Origin: a virus
Length of the DNA stretch: 22,333 bases
Direction: 5' to 3' (one strand)
Virus record (IMG/VR): IMGVR_UViG_3300028392_000315
Coordinates: 1-22,333 of that record
Part shown: in pieces, positions 10,364-17,579 of the stretch
Numbering within the stretch: the stretch's first letter is position 1
Layout: each line of letters opens with the position of its first letter
The notes under the pieces: generated by a model
What the model saw: only the letters and a program-made list of their open reading frames with translations
What the model was told of the DNA's origin: nothing
The model's database searches: none
Made by a program: the position numbers and the translations under genes

Positions 10364-10708
10364 ATGAGCCTAGAAGACACAATCCGGGGCCTCACCGACG
10401 CAGTGAACGCCCTCAACGCTACCCTACAGAGCGCCCAAGTAAGCGTACCTGCCCCGCAGGAGGTGCCCCCCATCCCAAAGCTGCGCCCCAAGGCCGAAGC
10501 GCCGACAGCCAACGTTACGTCGGAGTCAGGTCCTACGACCGTTACGCCAACGACTGAGGTGACCTACGACATGGTGGCCAAGGCCATCACCGATACCTTC
10601 CCCAAGGACCGGGTCAAGGTTATGGCGGCGCTGGCCAAGTTCGGCGCGGCCAAGGGTCCCCAGCTCAAGCCCGCCGACTACGCGGCCTTCTTGGCGGAGC
10701 TGACATGA
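10364..10708 (+). CDS. phage protein with C-terminal helical domain, 114 aa, first gene of the replication arm
   Basis: The start at 10364 (MSLEDTIRGLTDAVNALNAT) follows GGAG by eight bases. An N-terminal helix is followed by a Pro/Thr-rich linker at about residues 25-65. The C-terminal domain, YDMVAKAITDTFPKDRVKVM and then AALAKFGAAKGPQLKPADYA, matches a unit often found at the start of phage DUF2800/DUF2815/polymerase operons. The function is unknown; the conserved partnership suggests a replication or recombination accessory role. It overlaps the next gene by ATGA. Confidence 0.75.
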   Translation: MSLEDTIRGLTDAVNALNATLQSAQVSVPAPQEVPPIPKLRPKAEAPTANVTSESGPTTVTPTTEVTYDMVAKAITDTFPKDRVKVMAALAKFGAAKGPQLKPADYAAFLAELT

Positions 10709-10920
10709 CAGCAATGACTAAAGAAGAATTCAAAGCCCGCTGGGAGTCCAATGACAGCGGTGGCGGCATCAAATACGACGACATCGCGGACTGTGCTGTG
10801 GCGTGGGGCATATCGCGTACCCCAAAGACACGCCGCATAGATGTTATCCGCTACCAAGTGCTGGTGGCGGCAGGCACTGCGGACGCAGAGGAATTCAAAC
10901 CCGAAGAGGTGGCGACATGA
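10705..10920 (+). CDS. small helix-rich protein, 71 aa
   Basis: It starts at 10705 (MTAMTKEEFKARWESNDSGG), with GGAG five bases upstream in the end of the previous gene. The segment IKYDDIADCAVAWGISRTPK and RIDVIRYQVLVAAGT look like two helices, which may form a helix-turn-helix-like unit. The C-terminus is acidic. It is coupled by ATGA overlaps at both ends to its neighbours, so it is a genuine operon member. The function is not known. Confidence 0.7.
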   Translation: MTAMTKEEFKARWESNDSGGGIKYDDIADCAVAWGISRTPKTRRIDVIRYQVLVAAGTADAEEFKPEEVAT

Positions 10921-12071
10921 GCACACACGCCCAGTTATCACCCAGCAGCGCCGTGCGCTGGATGACCTGCCCCGGCTCGGTGGCGCTGTCCAAGGACATC
11001 CCGGACACCAGCTCGGACGCGGCGTCCGAGGGCGCGATGATGCACACCGTGGCGGCGCACTGCCTCGCGGCGAACACTGACGCCTCTGGCTACATCGGCG
11101 TGACCGACACCGAGACCGGGCTGATCTTGCAGCCAGAGCAGGCGCAGGCCGTGCAGAAGTACGTGGACCACGTGCGCGACGTTGTTAGGGCCACCAAGGG
11201 GCGCCTGCTGGTGGAGCAGCGCGTGGGCATCGACCACCTGACTATGGAGAGCGGCGCCCAAGGCACAGCCGACGCCGTTATCCTGACCCCGGACGAGCTG
11301 ATCGTGCTGGACGCCAAGTTCGGGCGCGGCGTGGAGGTGCAGGCCGAGAACAACCCGCAGCTCTTGATGTACGCCTGCGGCGTGCTCAAGGAGTGGGACA
11401 TCGCCTACGACTTCCAGCGCGTGCGCGTCGGCATCATCCAGCCCCGCCTTGGCGCGGCGCCTGAGTGGAGCCTGAGCGTTGACGACCTGAACAACTTCGC
11501 CGCTGAGGTGCAGTTCTCAGCCGAGCTTACCCACCAGCCTGACGCGCCGCTTGTGCCATCGCCCAAGGGTTGCCAGTGGTGCAGGGCCAAAGCCGTGTGC
11601 CCGGCCATCCGCACCTCGGTGATGAACGACTTTGACACCGTGGTCGCTGAGACGGCGGACGACGACGATTTGGCCCGTGTGATGGCCAACGCCGCCTGGA
11701 TCGAAAAGTGGGTCAAGGCCGTGCGCGCTGAGGTCGAGCGGCGCCTGCTGGCCGGCGAGCCCGTGCCCGGCTACAAGCTGGTGCAGGGCAAGAAGGGCAA
11801 CCGGCAGTGGACCAGCGCAGACGACGCCGAGGCCCTGCTCAAGTCCATGCGCATCAAGCACGACCAGATGTATGACTACAAACTGGCCAGCCCCACCAGC
11901 TTAGAGAAGCTGGCCAAGGCAGGCGAGATAGGACCGCGCCAGTGGCCCAAGATCGCCGAGCTCATTACCCAGTCCGAGGGCTTCCCCTCGGTGGCCCCTG
12001 TTTCCGATAAGCGTCCCGCACTGGTTACGTCAGCGACCGCTTCTGATTTTGATGACGTGACAAACCCTTAA
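10917..12071 (+). CDS. DUF2800 family, Cas4/RecB-like PD-(D/E)xK nuclease
   Basis: A 384-residue protein starting MSTHAQLSPSSAVRWMTCPG, which is the DUF2800 N-terminus. Nuclease motifs are GTADAV (D119), LDAKFG (D132-x-K134) and NPQLLMYA (Q148). Four cysteines could hold an iron-sulfur cluster as in Cas4/AddB-type proteins: C18 near the start, then C219, C222 and C228 in KGCQWCRAKAVC. Residues ~300-370 are a charged C-terminal domain (CRPxW-like WTSADDAEALL). It is predicted to resect DNA ends for phage recombination. It sits directly before the DUF2815 protein, its usual partner. The ATG overlaps the previous stop (ATGA). Confidence 0.9.
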   Translation: MSTHAQLSPSSAVRWMTCPGSVALSKDIPDTSSDAASEGAMMHTVAAHCLAANTDASGYIGVTDTETGLILQPEQAQAVQKYVDHVRDVVRATKGRLLVEQRVGIDHLTMESGAQGTADAVILTPDELIVLDAKFGRGVEVQAENNPQLLMYACGVLKEWDIAYDFQRVRVGIIQPRLGAAPEWSLSVDDLNNFAAEVQFSAELTHQPDAPLVPSPKGCQWCRAKAVCPAIRTSVMNDFDTVVAETADDDDLARVMANAAWIEKWVKAVRAEVERRLLAGEPVPGYKLVQGKKGNRQWTSADDAEALLKSMRIKHDQMYDYKLASPTSLEKLAKAGEIGPRQWPKIAELITQSEGFPSVAPVSDKRPALVTSATASDFDDVTNP

Positions 12072-12086
12072 CCTTTGGAGATTCCC

Positions 12087-12623
12087 ATGAAAGTAAAACT
12101 TAACAACGTGCGCCTGTCGTTCCCCCAGCTCTTTGAGGCCAAGACCGTCAACGGCGAGGGCAAGCCTGCCTTCTCTGCTGCGTTCCTGATCAGCCCCAAG
12201 GACCCACAGATCAAGGTCATTACCGAGGCGATCGACGCCGTGGCCAAAGAGAAGTGGGGCGCCAAGGCCGACGCCATGCTCAAGACCATCCGCGCAGCCG
12301 ACAAGACCTGCCTGCACAGCGGTGACCTCAAGGCCAACTACGACGGCTTTGAGGGCATGATGTACATCAGCGCCCGCAACGCGATCAAGCCCTTGGTGAT
12401 TGACGTGAACAAGGCCCCGCTGACGGCGCAGGACGGCAAGCCCTACGCGGGTTGCTACGTCAACGCCAGCATCGAGCTGTGGGTGCAGGACAACAACTAC
12501 GGCAAGCGCATCAACGCCACGCTGATGGGCGTGCAGTTCTACAAAGACGGTGAGAGCTTCGCAGGCGGCGGCGTGGCCGATACCGACGACTTTGACGACC
12601 TGAGCGCAGACGACTTGGTTTGA
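12087..12623 (+). CDS. DUF2815 family single-stranded DNA-binding protein
   Basis: A 178-residue protein starting MKVKLNNVRLSFPQLFEAKT, the characteristic opening of DUF2815. This is followed by FSAAFLISPKDPQIKVITEA, a helical KEKWGAKADAML segment and KPLVIDVNKAPLTAQDGKPY. It ends with a strongly acidic tail (DTDDFDDLSADD), as in gp2.5-type and other phage ssDNA-binding proteins that use the tail to contact partners. It probably coats single-stranded DNA during replication and recombination; this role comes from family knowledge. The start is set by GGAG six bases upstream; the in-frame TTG before it is part of that site. Confidence 0.85.
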   Translation: MKVKLNNVRLSFPQLFEAKTVNGEGKPAFSAAFLISPKDPQIKVITEAIDAVAKEKWGAKADAMLKTIRAADKTCLHSGDLKANYDGFEGMMYISARNAIKPLVIDVNKAPLTAQDGKPYAGCYVNASIELWVQDNNYGKRINATLMGVQFYKDGESFAGGGVADTDDFDDLSADDLV

Positions 12624-12740
12624 TTTTCGGGGGGAAAGCAGATGCTGGTTAGGGCACAAGCCTAACGCACTTCGGCACAAGCGTGGCGCAAACAGTGCAG
12701 CGAGTACCCCCACCTTACATACACATACACGGAAATTATC
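12624..12740. other. 117-base intergenic region with a small inverted repeat
   Basis: No substantial gene is seen. GTTAGG (12648-12653) and CCTAAC (12661-12666) form a six-base stem around GCACAAG, and GCACAAGC is repeated nearby at about 12674. A seven-codon ATG-TAA frame (12642-12665) with GGGG about nine bases upstream covers the same hairpin; it could be a leader peptide but is too short to judge. A CA-rich leader (CATACACATACACGG) precedes the next gene. Confidence 0.35.
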
Positions 12741-12941
12741 ATGAGCAAAATTAAGAACAAACTATGGGACGCCATCGAAGCGATAGACGAAATCCTTGGT
12801 GACGGCTACGCCAAAAAAAACCCCGAGCTGGTGGGCCGTTTGCTCCAATCAGAGGCCTTGCTCGAAGGTATCGCGGATGTCATACACGCCCTGAGCAATA
12901 CACCGCAACCACAATTGCAGCCAAAAAACCCGTACCGGTAG
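12741..12941 (+). CDS. hypothetical protein, 66 aa
   Basis: A mainly helical acidic protein (LWDAIEAIDEILGDGYAKKN, then VGRLLQSEALLEGIADVIHA) with a short Pro/Gln-rich tail. The ribosome site is GGAAA after a CA-rich leader. It sits between the ssDNA-binding protein and the DNA polymerase. The family type is common in phages but has no known function. The polymerase GTG start lies seven bases after its TAG, so read-on translation may help the poor polymerase start. Confidence 0.65.
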   Translation: MSKIKNKLWDAIEAIDEILGDGYAKKNPELVGRLLQSEALLEGIADVIHALSNTPQPQLQPKNPYR

Positions 12942-12947
12942 CACGTA

Positions 12948-15005
12948 GTGAAAACGCTTTACTTGGACTTGGAGACGTACTCCGAGACCCCCATCACCCA
13001 TGGCACGCACGTGTACGCCGCAGACGCGGAGATACTGCTGATGGCGTGGGCGTGGGATGATGGCCCCGTGCAGGTGCTAGACCTTACCCTGCCCAATACC
13101 CGCCCCGACGGGATACTGGCGGTGTTTAAAGATACCGCCGTCAAGGTGGTGATACACAACAGCCACTTTGACCGCACCGTGATCCGCCACGTGTGGGGCG
13201 TAGACACACCCACGGCGCGCATTCACGACACCATGATCCAAGCCCTGAGCCACGGCCTACCGGCGTCCTTGGGCATGCTCTGTGAGGTGCTGGGCCTGCC
13301 CACGGACAAGGCCAAGGACAAGGACGGCAAGCGCCTGATCCAGCTCTTTTGCAAGCCGCTGGGCAAGAACCGCATCCTGCGCCGAGCCACCCGCGAGACG
13401 CACCCGCTGGAGTGGGAGCGCTTCAAGGCCTACGCGGCCTCGGACATTGAGGCCATGCGCGAAGTGATGCGGCTCATGCCCATGGTGAACATGACCCCGG
13501 CGGAGACGGCGCTGTGGCAGCTCGACCAGACCATCAACGACCGGGGCGTGGCCATCGACATGGAGCTGGTGGACGCGGCCATCAACGCCGTGGGCAAGGC
13601 CCAGCGCGAGCTGTCTGATCGCTCCGTGGAGCTGACCGACGGCCAAGTTACCAATACCACGCAAGGTGCAGCACTGCGCTTACACATACTTGAGAGTTAC
13701 GGTATCGACATGCCGGACCTCCAGATGGCCACGGTGGAGAAGACGCTGGCCATGGACATCGACCCATCGCTAAAAGAGCTGCTGCGCGTGCGCTTGCAGG
13801 CCAGCTCCACCAGCACGGCCAAGTACAAGGTGCTGCGCAAAGGCACCAGCGCGGATGGGCGCCTGCGCGGGCTCTTGCAGTTCAATGGCGCGGCGCGCAC
13901 TGGCCGCTGGGCTGGGCGGCTGTTCCAGCCCCAGAACCTGCCCCGGCCCACACTCAAGCAAGACCAGATCGACCTAGGCATCGAGGCGCTCAAGGCCGAG
14001 TGCGCACACCTGATCACAGACAACACCATGGAGCTGATCAGCTCGTCCATCCGTAGCTGCATCGTGGCGCCAGATGGGCAGAAACTGGTTATTGCCGACT
14101 TGGCCAACATCGAGGGCCGCGCGGCTGCTTGGTTGGCCAACGAGGAATGGAAGCTCCAAGCCTTCCGCGAGTTCGACGAGGGCATCGGCCCCGACCTGTA
14201 CAAGCTGGCCTACAGCAAGTCCTTCGGCATTGCTTCGGATAAAGTCACCAAGGAACAAAGACAAATAGGGAAAATCCAAGAATTAGCCCTTCAATTTGAG
14301 GGCGGCGTAGGGGCCTTTGCGACCTTTGCCGGGGCCTACAACATAAACCTTGACGATTTTGCGGAAAAGGTATTAGCGCACGCTGACGAGGAGCTGGTGG
14401 CCAAGGCCGACAAGTTTTTGGAGTGGGTAATTAAAGACAAGCGCCCGCGCTACGGGTTGTCTGACGATGCCTTTGTGGCCTGTGATGTAACTAAGCGCGC
14501 ATGGCGCATCGCCCACCCCAACATATCAGGGTACTGGGGCAGGCTCAAGAACGTGGTGCTGCAAGCCCTGCACACCCGGGGCCAGACCTACACCACGCTG
14601 GGCCGGAAGATCAAGGCCGCAAAGAGCTGGCTGCTGATCACGCTGCCCTCGGGCCGCTCGCTGTGCTACCCGGCGCCTAAGGTCGTGGAGGACGGCATCA
14701 CCTACATGGGCATCGACCAGTTCACGCGCAAGTGGGTGCGGGTCCACACCCACGGCGGCAAGCTCTTTGAGAACCTGTGCCAAGCCATCGCCCGTGACGT
14801 GATGGCCGCGAACATGCCGCTCATCGAAGCTGCGGGCTACAAGATCGTGCTCACGGTGCATGACGAGATCATCGCCGAGGCACCGGACAGCCCCGAGTAC
14901 AACGTGGACCACATGGCCGCGCTGCTGGCCACACCGCCCTCGTGGGCGCAAGACATGCCGCTGGCAGCAGCGGGCTTTGAAACATACCGATACAGGAAAG
15001 ACTAA
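12948..15005 (+). CDS. family A DNA polymerase with 3'-5' exonuclease domain
   Basis: A 685-residue phage DNA polymerase I-type enzyme without a 5'-nuclease domain. Proofreading motifs: Exo I DLET (D7, E9), Exo II NSHFD (N71-D75) and Exo III YAASD (Y162-D166). Polymerase motifs: A at VIADLANIEGR (D384), B at RQIGKIQELALQF (R438, K442, L446, F450) and C at TVHDE (H638-E640). F450 occupies the position of the usual O-helix Tyr. The start must be the GTG at 12948 because Exo I begins at residue 7; its ribosome site is poor (GGTAGCACGTA). It copies phage DNA and is followed by the VRR-NUC gene with a one-base TAATG overlap. Confidence 0.95.
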   Translation: MKTLYLDLETYSETPITHGTHVYAADAEILLMAWAWDDGPVQVLDLTLPNTRPDGILAVFKDTAVKVVIHNSHFDRTVIRHVWGVDTPTARIHDTMIQALSHGLPASLGMLCEVLGLPTDKAKDKDGKRLIQLFCKPLGKNRILRRATRETHPLEWERFKAYAASDIEAMREVMRLMPMVNMTPAETALWQLDQTINDRGVAIDMELVDAAINAVGKAQRELSDRSVELTDGQVTNTTQGAALRLHILESYGIDMPDLQMATVEKTLAMDIDPSLKELLRVRLQASSTSTAKYKVLRKGTSADGRLRGLLQFNGAARTGRWAGRLFQPQNLPRPTLKQDQIDLGIEALKAECAHLITDNTMELISSSIRSCIVAPDGQKLVIADLANIEGRAAAWLANEEWKLQAFREFDEGIGPDLYKLAYSKSFGIASDKVTKEQRQIGKIQELALQFEGGVGAFATFAGAYNINLDDFAEKVLAHADEELVAKADKFLEWVIKDKRPRYGLSDDAFVACDVTKRAWRIAHPNISGYWGRLKNVVLQALHTRGQTYTTLGRKIKAAKSWLLITLPSGRSLCYPAPKVVEDGITYMGIDQFTRKWVRVHTHGGKLFENLCQAIARDVMAANMPLIEAAGYKIVLTVHDEIIAEAPDSPEYNVDHMAALLATPPSWAQDMPLAAAGFETYRYRKD

Positions 15006-15271
15006 TGCGCGAATCAGACATCGAGAAGTACCTCGTCAAACGGGTCAAAGAGCTGGGCGGCGAAATCCGCAAGGCCAAGTGGATCGGCCACGTCGGCGCA
15101 CCGGACCGCCGGGTCATGCTGCCGGGGCGCCAGCCCATCTGGATTGAGCTCAAGGCACCCGGCGTCAAGCCTCGCTCTACGCAGATACGCGAGCACAACC
15201 GCATGCGCAGGTTGGGCGAGTTTGTCGAGGTAATCGACAGCATGGAGGGCGTAGACGCGCTAGTGGCATGA
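15005..15271 (+). CDS. VRR-NUC domain nuclease
   Basis: An 88-residue minimal VRR-NUC domain, a PD-(D/E)xK-type nuclease. It begins MRESDIEKYLVKRVKELGGE and has the catalytic series G-A-P-D-R (D34), W-I-E-L-K (E48-x-K50) and a helix with QIREHNRMRRLG (Q60), ending in VEVIDSMEGVDAL. Stand-alone viral proteins of this size are thought to cut branched DNA such as Holliday junctions as dimers. Here it would resolve replication or recombination intermediates. It is joined to the polymerase (TAATG) and helicase (ATGA) genes by overlaps. Confidence 0.9.
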   Translation: MRESDIEKYLVKRVKELGGEIRKAKWIGHVGAPDRRVMLPGRQPIWIELKAPGVKPRSTQIREHNRMRRLGEFVEVIDSMEGVDALVA

Positions 15272-16650
15272 GACAAGTATTCACCCCCCGCCCGTATCAG
15301 GGCATGATCATCGAGCACATACTGGACAGCAAGCGCTGCGCGGTATGGGCCGGTATGGGCACGGGCAAGACCGTGGCCACGCTCACGGCCATCGAGGCGA
15401 TCCTGATGGTGGAGGACGACCCGGTGCTGGTCGTGGCGCCCTTGCGTGTGGCCACCGGCACGTGGCCAGACGAGGTGCTCAAGTGGAAGCATTTGTGCGG
15501 CATGAACGTCGTGACCATCACGGGCACGGAGAAGGAGCGCATAGAGGCCGTGCGCAGCCCGGCGCAGGTCTACACCACCAACTACGAGCAACTGGTCTGG
15601 CTGGTGGCCTACTGGGGCGACAAGTGGCCCTACCGCACCGTGGTGCTGGACGAGTCCACGCGGGTCAAGTCGTTCAGGCTACGCCAAGGCGGCAAGCGCG
15701 CGCAGGCGCTGGGCTCCATCGCGCACACCCGCATCGACCGGATCATTGAGCTGACCGGCACACCGGCCAGCAACGGCCTCAAAGACCTGTGGGGGCAGGC
15801 GTGGTTCCTTGACGCAGGCAACCGCCTCGGGCGCACCTTCACGGCCTTTAGCCAGCGCTGGTTTCAGACGGCCCGCGACGGCTTTGGCTTGGAGCCCATG
15901 CGCCACGCCCAGAAAGAGATACAGGACAAGCTGCGCGACGTGTGCCTGACCATCGAGGCCAAGGACTGGTTTGACCTGAAGAAGCCCATCATCAACGACA
16001 TCATGGTGACGCTGCCGCCCAAGGCGCGCAAGCACTATAAAGAGATGGAAAAGGAGATGTTCACGTCGCTGGACTCCGGGCACGAGGTTGAGGCGTTCAA
16101 CGCCGCAGCAAAGACCCAGAAGTGCCTCCAGATCGCCAACGGGGCCATGTACGTGGGTGAGGGCGCCGCTGAGTGGCGCGAGCTGCACAAGGCCAAGATA
16201 GAGGCCCTAGACTCGATTGTTGAGGAAGCCGCGGGCATGCCGGTGCTGGTGGCCTACAACTTCAGGAGCGACCTTGCACGGCTGCTAAAGGCCTTCCCGC
16301 AGGGGCGGCACTTGGACAAGAACCCGCAGACCATACGCGACTGGAACGAGGGCAAAATACCGTTAATGTTTGCCCACCCGGCAAGCGCCGGGCACGGCCT
16401 TAACTTGCAGGACGGCGGCAACATACTGGTGTTCTTCGCGGTTGATTTCAATTTGGAAAACCACCTTCAAATTATTGAGCGGATTGGGCCTGTTAGGCAG
16501 TTGCAAGCAGGGTACGACAGGCCGGTATTTATTCACCGAATACTGGCTAAAGGAACAGTGGACGAACTGGTGCTAGAACGTTTAGAAACCAAACGTGAAG
16601 TACAAGACATCTTGCTAGACGCCATGAAACGCTATAAAAAGCTAAAATAA
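15268..16650 (+). CDS. SNF2-like (superfamily 2) DNA helicase/ATPase
   Basis: A 460-residue protein with all core SF2 motifs: FTPRPYQGMII (Q-motif region), Walker A GMGTGKT (29-35), motif Ia VVAPLRV, motif II DEST (127-130) and motif III LTGTPASN (161-168). The second RecA-like domain has a C-terminal HPASAGHGLNLQ and motif VI IIERIGPVRQ. This is the short SNF2-type ATPase usual in phage polymerase/VRR-NUC operons. It probably remodels forks or displaces proteins from DNA, using ATP. It is the last gene of the replication arm: a hairpin terminator follows the TAA directly. Confidence 0.92.
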   Translation: MRQVFTPRPYQGMIIEHILDSKRCAVWAGMGTGKTVATLTAIEAILMVEDDPVLVVAPLRVATGTWPDEVLKWKHLCGMNVVTITGTEKERIEAVRSPAQVYTTNYEQLVWLVAYWGDKWPYRTVVLDESTRVKSFRLRQGGKRAQALGSIAHTRIDRIIELTGTPASNGLKDLWGQAWFLDAGNRLGRTFTAFSQRWFQTARDGFGLEPMRHAQKEIQDKLRDVCLTIEAKDWFDLKKPIINDIMVTLPPKARKHYKEMEKEMFTSLDSGHEVEAFNAAAKTQKCLQIANGAMYVGEGAAEWRELHKAKIEALDSIVEEAAGMPVLVAYNFRSDLARLLKAFPQGRHLDKNPQTIRDWNEGKIPLMFAHPASAGHGLNLQDGGNILVFFAVDFNLENHLQIIERIGPVRQLQAGYDRPVFIHRILAKGTVDELVLERLETKREVQDILLDAMKRYKKLK

Positions 16651-16651
16651 C

Positions 16652-16686
16652 GAAACCCCAAGGGCCTGCAAGCCGCGTGGGGTTTC
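16652..16686 (+). terminator. terminator after the replication operon
   Basis: GAAACCCC (16652-16659) pairs perfectly with GGGGTTTC (16679-16686), and an inner GGC/GCC (16663-16665, 16672-16674) can extend the loop structure. The 3' arm supplies only a TTTCTC tail, so it is a moderate intrinsic terminator. It begins two bases after the helicase stop codon and separates the replication operon from the HNH gene. Confidence 0.6.
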
Positions 16687-16710
16687 TCATCAACACGAAA
16701 GACACTTCGC

Positions 16711-17205
16711 ATGACTACAAACATTTTAACTCAAGCTCGCCTGCGCGAGTTGCTGCACTACGACCCAGAAACTGGCATTTTTAGGTGGCGTGTTTACCGG
16801 GGGCATTTGGCTCGTGCAAACGACATGGCGGGAACTTTTGATTCGCACGGACATCGACAAATATGTGTAGAACGGAAACTTTACGGGGCGCACAGACTAG
16901 CATGGTTTTACGTTTACGGTTGTTGGCCAAGCAAAGATATAGACCACATGAATCGGGTCAAAGATGACAATCGCATATCCAACTTACGAGATGTTCCAAC
17001 CGCACTTAATTGCCAAAATGCGGTAGCCGCTCGCTCAAACAGTAAAAGTAAATTGTTGGGCGTCCACCGCACCAAATACAGTTTTATTGCGCAGATAGCT
17101 GTGGGCGGTAAAAAGACTCACATAGGATCATTCAAGACAGCGCAAGAAGCTCACAAAGCGTATCTTGCGGCTAAGATAGAACTTCACCCCGGAAACTTGG
17201 AATAA
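16711..17205 (+). CDS. free-standing HNH homing endonuclease with AP2 domain
   Basis: A 164-residue protein with an HNH module: GAHRLAWFYVYGCWPSKDID (H61, D78), HMNRVKDDNRISNLRDV (H79, N87, N91). This is followed by NCQNAVAA and an AP2-type DNA-binding domain at ~113-157 (KLLGVHRTKYSFIAQIAVGG, then KKTHIGSFKTAQEAHKAYLA). Such genes cut a specific site in competing phages and copy themselves in. It lies outside the replication operon, after a terminator, with a weak AAAG ribosome site. It is visibly more AT-rich than its flanks, fitting recent acquisition. No intron is seen in neighbouring genes. Confidence 0.9.
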   Translation: MTTNILTQARLRELLHYDPETGIFRWRVYRGHLARANDMAGTFDSHGHRQICVERKLYGAHRLAWFYVYGCWPSKDIDHMNRVKDDNRISNLRDVPTALNCQNAVAARSNSKSKLLGVHRTKYSFIAQIAVGGKKTHIGSFKTAQEAHKAYLAAKIELHPGNLE

Positions 17206-17210
17206 AACAA

Positions 17211-17396
17211 ATGGCTGATTTCGCCGCATGGAAAAGAGAAAACCTAGCGCGCCTAGCCCACGACCTGACCGATGAGAACCAACGGCTCAGGGAGGACAAC
17301 AAGATGCTGTTGGACCAGTGGCGCAAAGCGGTCACCGAAAGATGTCAGGACGAAGCTCCTGCCGGGTCACCAGACCCCCAGTGGCCTTCTCAATAG
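17211..17396 (+). CDS. small coiled-coil protein, 61 aa
   Basis: A helical protein (MADFAAWKRENLARLAHDLT, DENQRLREDNKMLLDQWRKA) with a heptad-like pattern, then a Pro-rich tail. The arrangement of DF...W+...L...L..E(N)..LR..N..L..QWR is widespread in phage small proteins of unknown function. The start is six bases after the HNH stop; GGAA lies about nine bases upstream. Its last 65 bases overlap, antiparallel, the 3' end of the Cro-like gene on the other strand. Confidence 0.6.
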   Translation: MADFAAWKRENLARLAHDLTDENQRLREDNKMLLDQWRKAVTERCQDEAPAGSPDPQWPSQ

Positions 17397-17532
17397 CGAG
17401 CGCCAGCACCGGGGATGCCTGCCGCCTGCCCGCGACAAGCAGCGCCATCCACGTGGGCGTGATCTTGAGGTATTCGGCCATCTCGCTCTTGGCGCCGCGC
17501 ACGTCGGTCTTAAAGTATTCGGCTAGGGTCAT
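17332..17532 (-). CDS. Cro/YdaS-like helix-turn-helix repressor
   Basis: A 66-residue protein starting MTLAEYFKTDVRGAKSEMAE, then YLKITPTWMALLVAGRRQAS and PVLALAIEKATGGLVTRQEL, ending RPDIF. The helix-turn-helix spans about residues 14-36, and the C-terminal V-x-x-x-x-L-R-P-D-I-(F/W) is diagnostic of YdaS/Cro-like proteins. It is the only minus-strand gene in the plus-strand stretch 10364-17940. It has no ribosome site; a TATAAT -10 ends seven bases before the ATG, so the mRNA probably starts at the AUG. TGTAACTTT lies in its promoter, suggesting autoregulation. It is likely a key switch protein with the divergent gene at 17580. Confidence 0.8.
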   Translation of the reverse strand: MTLAEYFKTDVRGAKSEMAEYLKITPTWMALLVAGRRQASPVLALAIEKATGGLVTRQELRPDIFR

Positions 17533-17539
17533 GGCTTGT

Positions 17540-17569
17540 ATTATACTCAAACCTAAAGTTACACTAACC
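17540..17569 (-). promoter_or_regulatory. promoter and operator-like site of the Cro-like gene
   Basis: The minus strand has TATAAT at 17545-17540, seven bases before the ATG at 17532. TTAGTG (about 17569-17564) serves as a weak -35 with an 18-base spacer. The motif TGTAACTTT (17563-17555) lies between them. Transcription would start at or next to the A of the ATG, giving a leaderless mRNA as for lambda cI from PRM. On the plus strand TATACT (17542-17547) could be a -10 for the gene at 17580. Confidence 0.55.
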
Positions 17570-17579
17570 GGAGAACCCT

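Noticed and set aside
12642-12665. Seven-codon leader peptide (MLVRAQA) with attenuation
   Set aside because: It has a fair ribosome site and overlaps a small hairpin, but there is no T-run terminator or regulatory codon run. It is too short to support.
12030-12713. 227-codon minus-strand frame across the DUF2815 gene
   Set aside because: It is an antisense shadow. The plus strand has a recognised family, a ribosome site and operon context.
14869-15591. 240-codon minus-strand frame across polymerase, VRR-NUC and helicase genes
   Set aside because: It overlaps three well-supported genes on the other strand, with no ribosome site or family resemblance.
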